Part shown: piece after piece, positions 1 to 7,174 of the stretch | Numbering within the stretch: the stretch's first letter is position 1 | Layout: each line of letters opens with the position of its first letter | From: Myxococcales bacterium 68-20 | GTDB lineage: Bacteria; Myxococcota_A; Polyangia; Polyangiales; Polyangiaceae | Reading direction: 5' to 3' | DNA length: 64,000 nt | Assembly (NCBI GenBank): GCA_001899635.1 | Contig: MKVQ01000031.1 | Location: forward strand, 1 to 64,000 | The notes under the pieces: model-generated | What the model was told of the DNA's origin: nothing | What the model saw: the letters and a program-made list of their open reading frames with translations, nothing else | Databases searched by the model: none | Program-made: the position numbers and the translations under genes

Positions 1-177
1 CCTTTGATCAGTCATCCCCCAACGGGTCAAGGGGGGTGCGAGAGATGTGCGTGATCCTTTGGCCGCGGGCCAGGGTGTTGGAAGCGGACTGCTTCCCCGT
101 GGTGGGTTGGTTCGTTCGCGGACGGGGACCGGCTGAATGGCGCGGGAGTGCGGCGGCGGCGCTGGCGCTGGCGTTTC

Positions 178-594
178 TCAGGCGGCTTCGGCCATGAAGA
201 CGCGCAACACATCCATGTAGCTGACGATGCCGACGAGCTTGCCTTCGGCGTTAACCACTGGGACGGCGCCGATCTTGTGTTCGAGCATGAGCTCCACCGC
301 TTCGCTGAGCGGGGCCTCGCTGTCGACCGAAAGGACGCTGCCCGTCATGATCTCGGAGACGGTTGCATCGAGCGAACGCTGCATGTCGCCGAAGGACTCC
401 GACTCGACGAGGACCGGGATGGACAGCGAGCGAAGGTCTCGGTCGCTCACCATTCCGACGAGGGCTCCGCGTTCGTCGACGACCGGCAGATGCCGGAAGT
501 CGAGGGTCTGGAGGAGCTGAACGGCACGGGCCACCGTGGTGAGAGGATGGACCGTGATCGGATGGGTTGTCATCGTCTCGCGAAGGGTCGCCAT
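178..594 (-). CDS. Tandem CBS-domain protein
   Basis: About 138 aa. Two CBS domains fill the protein (roughly residues 5-58 and 75-133). Each ends in the usual hydrophobic-strand pattern, VGMVSDRDLRSL in the first and LVGIVSYMDVLRVF in the second. Stand-alone CBS pairs bind adenosine nucleotides or related ligands and act as energy or redox sensors. No catalytic domain is attached, so the output partner is unknown. The reading frame stays open upstream to 747, but conserved sequence begins at the ATG ending at 594 (MATLRETMTTHPI), and the extension is Arg-rich shadow sequence. The gene is divergent from a ribosome hibernation factor, and a universal stress protein follows on the same strand beyond it. 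That company is typical of starvation or low-oxygen regulons (inference). Confidence 0.85.
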   Translation of the reverse strand: MATLRETMTTHPITVHPLTTVARAVQLLQTLDFRHLPVVDERGALVGMVSDRDLRSLSIPVLVESESFGDMQRSLDATVSEIMTGSVLSVDSEAPLSEAVELMLEHKIGAVPVVNAEGKLVGIVSYMDVLRVFMAEAA

Positions 595-917
595 GCGTAC
601 GGAACGAGCAAGGCTCGCGCCATTCGAGATCCCACGCCGACGAGGCCGCTTCCGATCGCCTGACACGCAGCATCTGCGTGTCAGGCGCAAGGAGCGAGCT
701 CGAGGGGGATCTCCGAAGCCGAAGCGTACTGGCTTGCCGCCGCGCATCGCGTGCGTCTCCGCGCATGCCGTTCGCCGATCTTGCGCGCTTCGTCGCGACG
801 CGCGCTCCTCGCAACAGCGATATTTCCCCGTTCTACGGCATCACACCCAAGCGGAGTCGATGCGGCACCGCGATTGCTTCGATGTGAGTGCGGCTCACGG
901 AGACGCAGGAGACATTC
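595..917. other. Divergent intergenic region between CBS and HPF genes
   Basis: These 323 bases separate two divergent genes, so both promoters should lie here. The only strong structure I see is the perfect inverted repeat at 657-687, listed separately. No small ORF with a convincing ribosome binding site is visible. Confidence 0.6.
657..687. promoter_or_regulatory. Perfect 14-bp inverted repeat, candidate operator
   Basis: Arms CGCCTGACACGCAG (657-670) and its exact reverse complement (674-687) flank a 3-base centre, CAT. It lies 63 bp upstream of the CBS gene start and 231 bp upstream of the hpf start. No T-run follows on either strand, so a dimeric regulator site or a cruciform is more likely than a terminator. 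The binding protein is unknown. Confidence 0.55.
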
Positions 918-1277
918 ATGCAAAGCCCTCTTCGAATCACGATGCGGGACATCCCCCCGAGCGACGCCATCGAGCAACACGTTCGCCAGCGTGCGTCCAA
1001 GCTCGAGCGGCTCTGCTCGACGCTGACTGCCTGTCACGTCACGATCGAGACGCCGCATCGGCACAAGACGCACGGGAACCACTATCGCGTCCGAATCGAC
1101 CTCTCGGTGCCGGGGACCGAGTTGGTCGTCGCACGCGATCCGGCCGAGCGACGCGAGCACGAGGACGCCTACGCCGCTATCGATGCCGCCTTCGAGGATG
1201 CCGAACGCATGCTCAAGGACCACATCCAGAAGAAGCGTTCTGCCACCAGACGCACTGAAGCGCGCATCGACGGGTGA
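918..1277 (+). CDS. hpf: Ribosome hibernation promoting factor / RaiA-like protein
   Basis: About 119 aa, the length of short-form HPF/RaiA proteins. These bind the 30S decoding region and silence or dimerise ribosomes in stationary phase. The sequence has the family plan: an N-terminal strand (PLRITMRDIPPS), a long first helix (AIEQHVRQRASKLERL), strands with the CHVTIETP core, and a second helix (EDAYAAIDAAFEDAERMLKDHI). The C-terminus is basic. The ATG at 918 follows CAGGAGA and fits the family start; an in-frame earlier start at 888 adds only ten unconserved residues. There is no long-form C-terminal dimerisation domain. A universal stress protein is convergent, 6 bp beyond the stop. Confidence 0.88.
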   Translation: MQSPLRITMRDIPPSDAIEQHVRQRASKLERLCSTLTACHVTIETPHRHKTHGNHYRVRIDLSVPGTELVVARDPAERREHEDAYAAIDAAFEDAERMLKDHIQKKRSATRRTEARIDG

Positions 1278-1283
1278 TGCCCA

Positions 1284-1763
1284 TCACGCGTCAGGGCTGC
1301 CGCCGGATTCGATGCTCGCACCGCCATCACGCGCAGGCGGGACGGTCAGTACCGGAACCGGCGACAGCCTGACGATCCTCTCGGCCACGCTCCCCAGCAG
1401 GGCGCGCTCGAGCCCCGTGCGCCCGTGCGTCCCCACGACGACCAGATCGGGATGCGTCCGGTCGATCGTCGCCAGGATCTCGCGCCACGGAGTCCCGCGC
1501 GTCAGGCAATGCGTGGCGTTCGGGAGCGCGCCCTTCACCTTCGCGAGCGTGGCGTCGAGCTCCGCCTGCGCTGCCGACCACATCGGAGCGAGCAGGTCCA
1601 TGGGCGAGAGGTCCATGCTGGCATAGGAGGGCGGAACATCGAAGACGTGCAGCACAGTGAGCGCAGCGCCGTTCTGCTTCGCCAGAGCAATCGCGACCTC
1701 GAGCGCACGTCGCGACGGCTCGCCGAAGTCGACCGGTACCAGGATGTTCTTGAACGCGATCAT
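1284..1763 (-). CDS. Universal stress protein, UspA family
   Basis: About 159 aa, a single Usp domain. It begins with the family strand FKNILVPVDFGEPSRRAL. The C-terminal nucleotide-binding signature reads VVGTHGRTGLERALLGSVAERIVRLSPVPVL, close to the ATP-binding pattern G2xG9GS. Such proteins bind ATP in the cytoplasm and support survival under starvation or hypoxia. The ATG ending at 1763 is preceded by GGAGGAGCC and matches the family start; upstream codons of the same frame run into the repeat array at 1811-2367 and are not conserved. The repeat array lies directly upstream, so it occupies the promoter region. Confidence 0.9.
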   Translation of the reverse strand: MIAFKNILVPVDFGEPSRRALEVAIALAKQNGAALTVLHVFDVPPSYASMDLSPMDLLAPMWSAAQAELDATLAKVKGALPNATHCLTRGTPWREILATIDRTHPDLVVVGTHGRTGLERALLGSVAERIVRLSPVPVLTVPPARDGGASIESGGSPDA

Positions 1764-2898
1764 GGCTCCTCCGTACGCGTGCTCGAACAGCTCGCCGGCC
1801 GACCGAGCGTCGGTCATCGACGAGCCGCCAGCACGACGTGTACCGGACCGGCCATCCCGACCAACGCCGAGCTTCAGAGCATCGGTCATCGACGAGCCAC
1901 AAGCACGCTTCTCCAAGCGAGACTGGAATCCCGAGCATCGTCATCCACACGGCCGGTACGACGCGTAGCGGACTGGCATCCTCGCGCGACGCAGAGCTCG
2001 CGGCATCGGTCATCGACGAGCCTCCAGCACGACGGTATCGAACCGACCTTCCCAAGCGGTGCTGAGCTTCCGAGCCCGTTCATCGGTCATCGACGAGCCG
2101 CCAGCAGGACGGACGGTATCCAACGGCCTTCCCAACCAACGCCGAGCTTCAGAGCATCGGTCATCGACGAGCCGCCAGCACGCTTCCCCGAGCGACAGCG
2201 GAATCCCGAGCACGTCATCCACACGCGCCGGCACGCCCCATAGCGGACTGGCATCCCCGAGCGAGACCGAGCTCCCGGCATCGGCCATCAACGAGCAGCC
2301 ACCAGCACGTCGATCGTCGACGAGCCGCCAGCCCGAGCATCGGTCATCGACGAGCCGCCAGCAGGACGGTACCGGAACGGACTTCCTGAGCGAAGCAGAG
2401 CTAGCTTGCGGGAGCGCCCCGCTTGAAGGCCTCGTCGTCAGGCCCGGGACGCGGCCTCGGCTCAGCTGATGCGTCGCTTCGCGAGTGGCCGATGTCGTGC
2501 CCGTGCCCGGCCTCGTGAAGTGTGAGGTCGAGGCCGAAGGGCCGTGCTTGCGGACACCGATTGGGGCTCCGTCATAGGCACGGGTCAGCCGGTCCGCTCC
2601 GGAGGGACCGCTCGACCGAGACGAGGCCGGCAAGGCCGACGATTCGCGATGGTCGGTTGAGCGCGTGAAGCGAAGTGACGATCCGGGGTCAGAGGACGAC
2701 GCTGGGTGGCGCGTCGCTCCGCCGCTCGCGCGCGCGCCGGCTCTGCGGGCCGAGCACGGAATCGAGCAGCGTGAGCGCCCTGGCCATCTTGGCGGAGACG
2801 TCGGCGTCGAACATGCGCGCGACGATGGCCCCGAGCAGATCGAGCCGAGACCGACGATTCGCGCTTGTTTGTTGAGCGCGTGAAGTGACGAGCCGGGA
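1764..2898. other. Long intergenic region with two repeat families
   Basis: This 1.1-kb gap between the kinase gene and the usp gene has no ORF I would accept. It contains the eight-copy repeat at 1811-2367 and the extra copy of the kinase gene end at about 2637-2848. The stretch 2400-2636 between them shows nothing I recognise. Confidence 0.7.
1811..2367. repeat. Higher-order repeat built on CGGTCATCGACGAGCC
   Basis: Eight copies of CGGTCATCGACGAGCCGCCA or close variants begin near 1811, 1883, 2007, 2084, 2158, 2282, 2311 and 2341. Spacings are 72, 124, 77, 74, 124, 29 and 30 bp. The first three repeat in order with the next three, so a larger unit of about 274 bp (1811-2083 and 2084-2357) is itself duplicated, including the linkers (for example CCAACGCCGAGCTTCAGAGC occurs in both). 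The copies at 2282 and 2311 are degenerate. Read on the minus strand, the core holds GGCTCGTCGATGACCGA, which in one frame gives SSMTDA. I do not believe it is translated. It lies directly upstream of usp. Confidence 0.85.
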
Positions 2899-3057
2899 TC
2901 AGAGGACGACGCTGGGTGGCGCGTCGGTTCGCCGCTCGCGCGCGAGCCGGCTCTGCGGGCCGAGCACGGGATCGAGCAGCGTGAGCGCCCTGGCCATCTT
3001 GGCGGAGACGTCGGCGTCGGACATGCGCGCGACGATGGCCCCGAGCAGATCGAGCCA
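2637..3057. repeat. 210-bp tandem duplication of the kinase gene 3' end
   Basis: The segment at about 2848-3057, which encodes the C-terminus and stop of the kinase gene, is repeated at about 2637-2848 with a period of 210-211 bp. AGAGGACGAC occurs at 2691 and 2901, and GACGATTCGCG at 2639 and 2850. The outer copy is non-coding because the true stop codon (2899-2901) precedes it. A handful of substitutions separate the copies, so the duplication is fairly recent. Confidence 0.85.
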
Positions 3058-5424
3058 GAAGAAGCCCTCGAACCCGTGCTCCTCCGCGAACTGCTCGAGG
3101 TTGGTCGCGGGCCCCACGAGGTCCGGGAGCGCTCCACGCGCGGCGTCGAAGATGATGCCGAGGACCTCGACGAGGATGTAGACGTCAGCGCTCGAGCGAT
3201 CGGCCTCGCGCATGCGAGCCTCGGCCTCGGTGAGCGCATCCTCGGCGCCCTCGTGATCGGACGCGGAGAGCGACGCGAGCGCGCGAGCGACCCAGGCGAG
3301 CGCCGCCGTTCTCCCCTTCGTGGTCGAGAGGCGCGAGTCGCCGAGGAGGGCCGCCGCCTCGTAGGCCGCGTGGAGATCGCCGATCGCCAGGTTCGCGAGG
3401 ACCTCGAAGCTCGCCGAAAGGAGCTCGAGATCGCCTGCGCGCTCGGCGCGGGCGGCGTCCCGTGCGGCGCGCAGATGCGTCAGGGCCTCGGCCCATCGCC
3501 CGAGCGCGAAAAGGACCGTGGCTCGATGATGCTCGGCCTGGTGCTCGAGGCTCGGCGCGTCGCTGTGCGCGAGAAGCGTCCCGGCCCGCTCGAGTACGAG
3601 CAGGCCCCGCTCGTCGCGAGGCGACTCCGAGACGAGCAGGGTGCCGAGCGCAGTGGCGGCGGAGGCATCGAGGAGCGTCGTGCCGGTTTCGGCGGCGATC
3701 CGTTCGGCGCGCTCCAGCTCGACGAAGGCGCGCGTCTCTTCGCCCGCAAGCACCGCGAGCGCGAGCGCGCGGACGACGACGTGGAACGGCGCGTCGCCAC
3801 GGCCGTCACCTCCGATCAGGAGCGGAGCCACGAGATCGAACGCGACGCCGCGGTCGAGCTCGCCCTGACGTACCCGCGCAGCCGCATGCGCGATCCGCAC
3901 GGTGGTGCGCGTCGCGTCGACGACGAGTGGCAGCCCCTCTTTTGCCGACGCCGCATCGAGACGTGCAAGCGCACGCGCGCAGCGGTCGGCGTCGCGAGAC
4001 GCGTCGTCGGCCATCGCCAGCGCGGTCGCGAGCGCGACGAGCATCGCGCCGAGCTCCGCGTCAATGGTCTCGACCCAGCGATCCTCGCGATCGGAGTCGA
4101 CCCGCGCGCGCGTGACCCGACGGGCGCGCGGGGCGAGCACCGCGGCGCCGATCGCGCGCGCGACGTCACTCTGCATCGCGAGCGGCTCGAGGATGAGCGC
4201 TGCAGCGTCGAGCTCGAGCCGAAGCGCGAGCGCGACGGCGCGCGCGATGCGACCGATCGGATTGCCGCGCTCACGACGCGCGAGCGCATCGAGCATCGGG
4301 AGGTCGAGGTGACGGAGCGTCTCGCGCAGCGCGACGACGCCATCCGCGGGGAGGCTCGTCAGTCGCGCGATCGGCGGGACGGACGGCGAGCGACGTCGCG
4401 ACTCCGACACCGGTCGGACCGATGCCGGCGGCGTCGTCGAGCGCGACGCTGCAGGCGGCGACGCCGAGCGGACCGGCGCCGGCGGCGTCGTCGAGCGCGC
4501 TCCCGCCGGCGTCGACGCGAGCGTCGCTGGCACGGCGCTCACGCGTGCGCCCGGCTGCAGACTGTCCTCGCCGCGAACGACGGAGACGGGAGCGGTGTCG
4601 AGATCGACGACGGCCTCGTGTGCAGCAATGGCGTCCGGCCACCGTGAGTCCGGGTCGCGAGCGAGCATGCGCTCGAGGACCTCGGATAGCGGCTCCGGCA
4701 CACGGTCGCGAAGCAGGACGTCGCTCGAGACACGCGCGCGGAGCTGTCCCCGAGCATCCCCGATGGGGAACAGCGGTCCCTCATCGAGAAGCTCGAAGAG
4801 GACGAGGCCGGCAGAGTAGAGATCGGAGCGCGCCGTCGGCTCACCGCCGGCGAGGACCTCCGGCGCCATGTAGCGAGCTGTCCCGAGGACCGCCCCCTCG
4901 CGCGTCATCGCCTCGCCGATCGATGCGGCGACCTCCGAGCGCGAGACGATGCGCGCGAGGCCGAAGTCGACGAGCTTCGCGCCGTCGAGCACGTTGTCGT
5001 CGAGCGGAACGAGGATGTTCGACGGCTTCACGTCGCCATGGACGATGCCGGCGGCATGGACCGCAGCAAGGCCCTCGAGGAGGCCGCGGGCCACCCGGAG
5101 CACCTCATGAGGAAGGAGCGGACGCCCGAGCGTCGCGACGTTGAGCGCCGCGCCATCGACGAGCTCGGTGACGAGCCACGCGCCGCTCTCGTCATCGCCG
5201 GCGTCATGGATGCGAGCGACGTGCCGTGACGTCACCCGGCGAAGGATCTGGCCTTCGCGTCGGAGGCGCAGCGCAGCGAGCTCGGAGCCGAGGCCTGGGA
5301 GAACCAGCTTCACCGCTACATCGGCGCCGGTATGGCGATCGCGCGCGCGAAATACGGTGCCGAACCCGCCGGATCCGATCGCGGGCCCCAGCTCGTATCG
5401 ACCCCCGAGGACGGGAAGCTCCAC
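2899..5424 (-). CDS. Ser/Thr protein kinase with long alpha-helical C-terminal region
   Basis: About 841 aa. The kinase domain fills residues 10-270: glycine loop GSGGFGTV (17-24), lysine K39 in VAVK, catalytic loop HGDVKPSNIL (129-138; D131, N136), DFG (153-155) and APE (187-189). The HGD in place of HRD makes it a non-RD kinase, which often needs no activation-loop phosphorylation. A Pro/Thr/Ser-rich linker follows (about 295-365). The remaining 470 residues are Ala/Glu/Arg-rich helices like TPR repeats, probably for partner binding. No transmembrane segment is evident, so the kinase is cytoplasmic. I chose the GTG ending at 5424; a GTG ending at 5460 is also in frame, and neither has a clear Shine-Dalgarno sequence. 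The 3' end is duplicated downstream. Confidence 0.9.
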   Translation of the reverse strand: MELPVLGGRYELGPAIGSGGFGTVFRARDRHTGADVAVKLVLPGLGSELAALRLRREGQILRRVTSRHVARIHDAGDDESGAWLVTELVDGAALNVATLGRPLLPHEVLRVARGLLEGLAAVHAAGIVHGDVKPSNILVPLDDNVLDGAKLVDFGLARIVSRSEVAASIGEAMTREGAVLGTARYMAPEVLAGGEPTARSDLYSAGLVLFELLDEGPLFPIGDARGQLRARVSSDVLLRDRVPEPLSEVLERMLARDPDSRWPDAIAAHEAVVDLDTAPVSVVRGEDSLQPGARVSAVPATLASTPAGARSTTPPAPVRSASPPAASRSTTPPASVRPVSESRRRSPSVPPIARLTSLPADGVVALRETLRHLDLPMLDALARRERGNPIGRIARAVALALRLELDAAALILEPLAMQSDVARAIGAAVLAPRARRVTRARVDSDREDRWVETIDAELGAMLVALATALAMADDASRDADRCARALARLDAASAKEGLPLVVDATRTTVRIAHAAARVRQGELDRGVAFDLVAPLLIGGDGRGDAPFHVVVRALALAVLAGEETRAFVELERAERIAAETGTTLLDASAATALGTLLVSESPRDERGLLVLERAGTLLAHSDAPSLEHQAEHHRATVLFALGRWAEALTHLRAARDAARAERAGDLELLSASFEVLANLAIGDLHAAYEAAALLGDSRLSTTKGRTAALAWVARALASLSASDHEGAEDALTEAEARMREADRSSADVYILVEVLGIIFDAARGALPDLVGPATNLEQFAEEHGFEGFFWLDLLGAIVARMSDADVSAKMARALTLLDPVLGPQSRLARERRTDAPPSVVL

Positions 5425-5471
5425 AGTCCGAACGTAGCAACGCCCGACGAGAACGAACACGGCGGACTACG

Positions 5472-5688
5472 CGCGTCGCTCCGACTCGCGCGGGAGCCGG
5501 GCGACCGTCTCGGGACGCGAGGAACCGACGTGAGCGGCGCTCACGCGGGAGCCGGGCGACCGTCTCGGGCCCGCAGGGAACGGACATCGACCGTGAGCGG
5601 CGCTCCGACTCACGCGGGAGGCGGGCTACCCGTCTCAGGCCGCGAGGAAGCCGCCGTCGACCGAGAGCGGCGCTCCGGTCACGTAGCC
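5472..5688. repeat. About 3.5 tandem copies of the SDR gene 3' end
   Basis: Units starting with CCGTCTC at 5505, 5560 and 5630 share the run through GCGGCGCTC to CACGCGGGAG; a half unit lies at 5472-5504. The unit at 5630 contains the stop codon and last 15 or so codons of the SDR gene (VDGGFLAA). The other units are diverged copies placed beyond the gene's 3' end. They are 55-70 bp long and not multiples of three, so they do not extend the protein. Confidence 0.75.
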
Positions 5689-6399
5689 GGCGCCTTCCGA
5701 GCACAACCAGAGTACGGCGCTCGCGATTTCGTCTTCGGTCGCCATGCGCGCCATCGGGTGCTGAGCGACCAGCTGCTGCACGATCTCGGGAGCGAACGCT
5801 TCGGCCTGCGCCATCGCCGGGGTACGGGTGACGCCCGCGCAGATGGCGTTCACTCGAACGCCTCGAGACGCGTATTCGAGTGCAACCGAGCGCGTCATCC
5901 CGAGGACCGCATGCTTCGAAGCCACATAGGCGTGATGCGCGGCCCTCCCGGCGACGCCGTAGATCGAGCTCATGTTGACGATGGCCCCGCCACCCGATGC
6001 GAGCATGGCAGGGATCTCCCAGCGCATCGCGAGCCAAACGCCGCGCGCGTTGATCGCCATCACGCTGTCCCAGACCTCTTGATTCGTGGCCTCGAGCGGC
6101 GCCATGTCGCCACCGGCACCGGCGCTGTTCGCCGCGAAATCGAGCCTGCCGAAGTGCTTCGTCACGGCTCCCACGGCGTTCGCGACCGACGCTTCGTCGC
6201 GCACATCGGCCTGGACGAAGATCGCTCGGCCGCCTTCGGCTTCGATCGCGGCGCATGCCGAATGCCCCGCCTCTTCTCCACGTGCAGCGATCGCCACGCT
6301 CGCCCCGGCGCGCGCGAATGCACGCGCGGTGGCGAGGCCGATCCCCGAGCTGCCTCCGGTGACGAGCGCAACCTTCCCAGAATAGTCGTACCTGATCAT
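5635..6399 (-). CDS. SDR-family oxidoreductase (classical)
   Basis: 254 aa, the normal size of a classical short-chain dehydrogenase/reductase. The NAD(P) motif TGGSSGIG is at residues 14-21. NSAGAGG replaces the usual NNAG. The active site is Ser in IVNMSS with YVASKHA (Tyr and Lys four apart), and the C-terminus ends SVDGGFLAA as in the FabG group. The sequence resembles general 3-oxoacyl-reductase-like or alcohol dehydrogenases; the substrate cannot be told. The start follows a purine-rich AAAGGGAATCGAG. The gene lies 52 bp downstream of a TetR gene on the same strand, which suggests co-transcription and control by that repressor. Confidence 0.9.
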   Translation of the reverse strand: MIRYDYSGKVALVTGGSSGIGLATARAFARAGASVAIAARGEEAGHSACAAIEAEGGRAIFVQADVRDEASVANAVGAVTKHFGRLDFAANSAGAGGDMAPLEATNQEVWDSVMAINARGVWLAMRWEIPAMLASGGGAIVNMSSIYGVAGRAAHHAYVASKHAVLGMTRSVALEYASRGVRVNAICAGVTRTPAMAQAEAFAPEIVQQLVAQHPMARMATEDEIASAVLWLCSEGAGYVTGAPLSVDGGFLAA

Positions 6400-6451
6400 C
6401 TCGATTCCCTTTCATTCCCCCACGCTTCGAGACGACGTCGAAGCTCGCCGA

Positions 6452-7105
6452 TCACCCGCCGAGGCCGTGCCGGATGAAGAGCACCGCCTGGTGAGCGAGC
6501 ACGCGACGTCGCTTGGGGCCGAGCCGCTTGCGCAGCGAGTCCGAAGCGAGCACCTCGTGAAGCTCGGCGCCGAGCTCCCGAAGAACGACGTCGGTCAAGC
6601 CGGGGCCGATGATCGTCGCCACGAGGCGCGTCGCGACGTCGAGGTCGGGCGCTTCGAATGCACCACTCGCGACGCCCTGCTCGAGCAGGGAGCGAAGCTC
6701 CTCGATGCCGGCCTCGCAGATCGCCTTGTGCAGGCCGCGAACCTCGATGATGGCCGTCGGATCGGCGGCAGCGGCGGAGAGGCGCGCAAGACGCGGATGC
6801 TCGACGAGGAATGCCATCCCGCGCTCGATCGTGTCCTCGAGCCGCGTCCAGAAGTCCCTGTCTCGCCCGACGTCACCGACGAACGCCCGCTTGCGGCGCG
6901 GCACTTCGTCGGTGAGGAGCCAGCGGTACAGATCGAGCTTGTCCTCGAAGTATTGGTAGAAGCTCCCCTTCGGGATGCGTGATCGTTGCGCGATCTGCGA
7001 GAGCGACGCCTCGGCGTAGGTCCGCTCCGCGAACTCGAGGATCGCCTCCTCGACGAGACGGTCTCGGCGCTCGTCCGGCAGTCGAAAGAACGTGGGCTTC
7101 GGCAT
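6452..7105 (-). CDS. TetR/AcrR-family transcriptional regulator
   Basis: 217 aa, a typical TetR length. The N-terminal helix-turn-helix spans about residues 14-60, with ILEFAERTYAEASLSQIAQRS and the recognition helix segment PKGSFYQYFEDKLDLY, both strongly family-like. The C-terminal 150 residues form the variable ligand and dimer domain. It sits upstream of an SDR gene on the same strand. Its own start codon overlaps the palindrome at 7104-7139, so autorepression together with the SDR gene is likely. The ligand is unknown. Confidence 0.92.
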   Translation of the reverse strand: MPKPTFFRLPDERRDRLVEEAILEFAERTYAEASLSQIAQRSRIPKGSFYQYFEDKLDLYRWLLTDEVPRRKRAFVGDVGRDRDFWTRLEDTIERGMAFLVEHPRLARLSAAAADPTAIIEVRGLHKAICEAGIEELRSLLEQGVASGAFEAPDLDVATRLVATIIGPGLTDVVLRELGAELHEVLASDSLRKRLGPKRRRVLAHQAVLFIRHGLGG

Positions 7106-7139
7106 GCGACCGACCAGTCATATGACCGATCGGTCGCAT
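7104..7139. promoter_or_regulatory. TetR-type operator overlapping the tetR start codon
   Basis: A 36-bp imperfect palindrome centred on ATAT. The right half contains the perfect 12-mer GACCGATCGGTC (7124-7135), a classic TetR-family half-site arrangement. The left half has its degenerate relative, GACCGACCAGTC. Two overlapping operators, which could bind two dimers, are therefore possible. It begins inside the start codon of the regulator, so bound protein would block initiation. Confidence 0.75.
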
Positions 7140-7174
7140 CGGCGCAAGGGCCTTCTCAGAAAAGGTCCGAGCCC

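Noticed and set aside
1425-2243. Plus-strand protein of 272 aa across usp and the repeat array
   Set aside because: It is antisense to a well-supported usp gene, and its composition (Arg, Ser, His-rich) follows the repeat DNA.
1811-2367. CRISPR array
   Set aside because: The repeat has short imperfect copies, unequal spacing (29 to 124 bp) and repeated rather than unique linkers; no cas genes are in the window.
2010-3239. Minus-strand 409-aa protein with repeated WRLVDDR segments
   Set aside because: It overlaps the kinase gene in another frame and the repeats explain the apparent motif; no ribosome binding site or signal.
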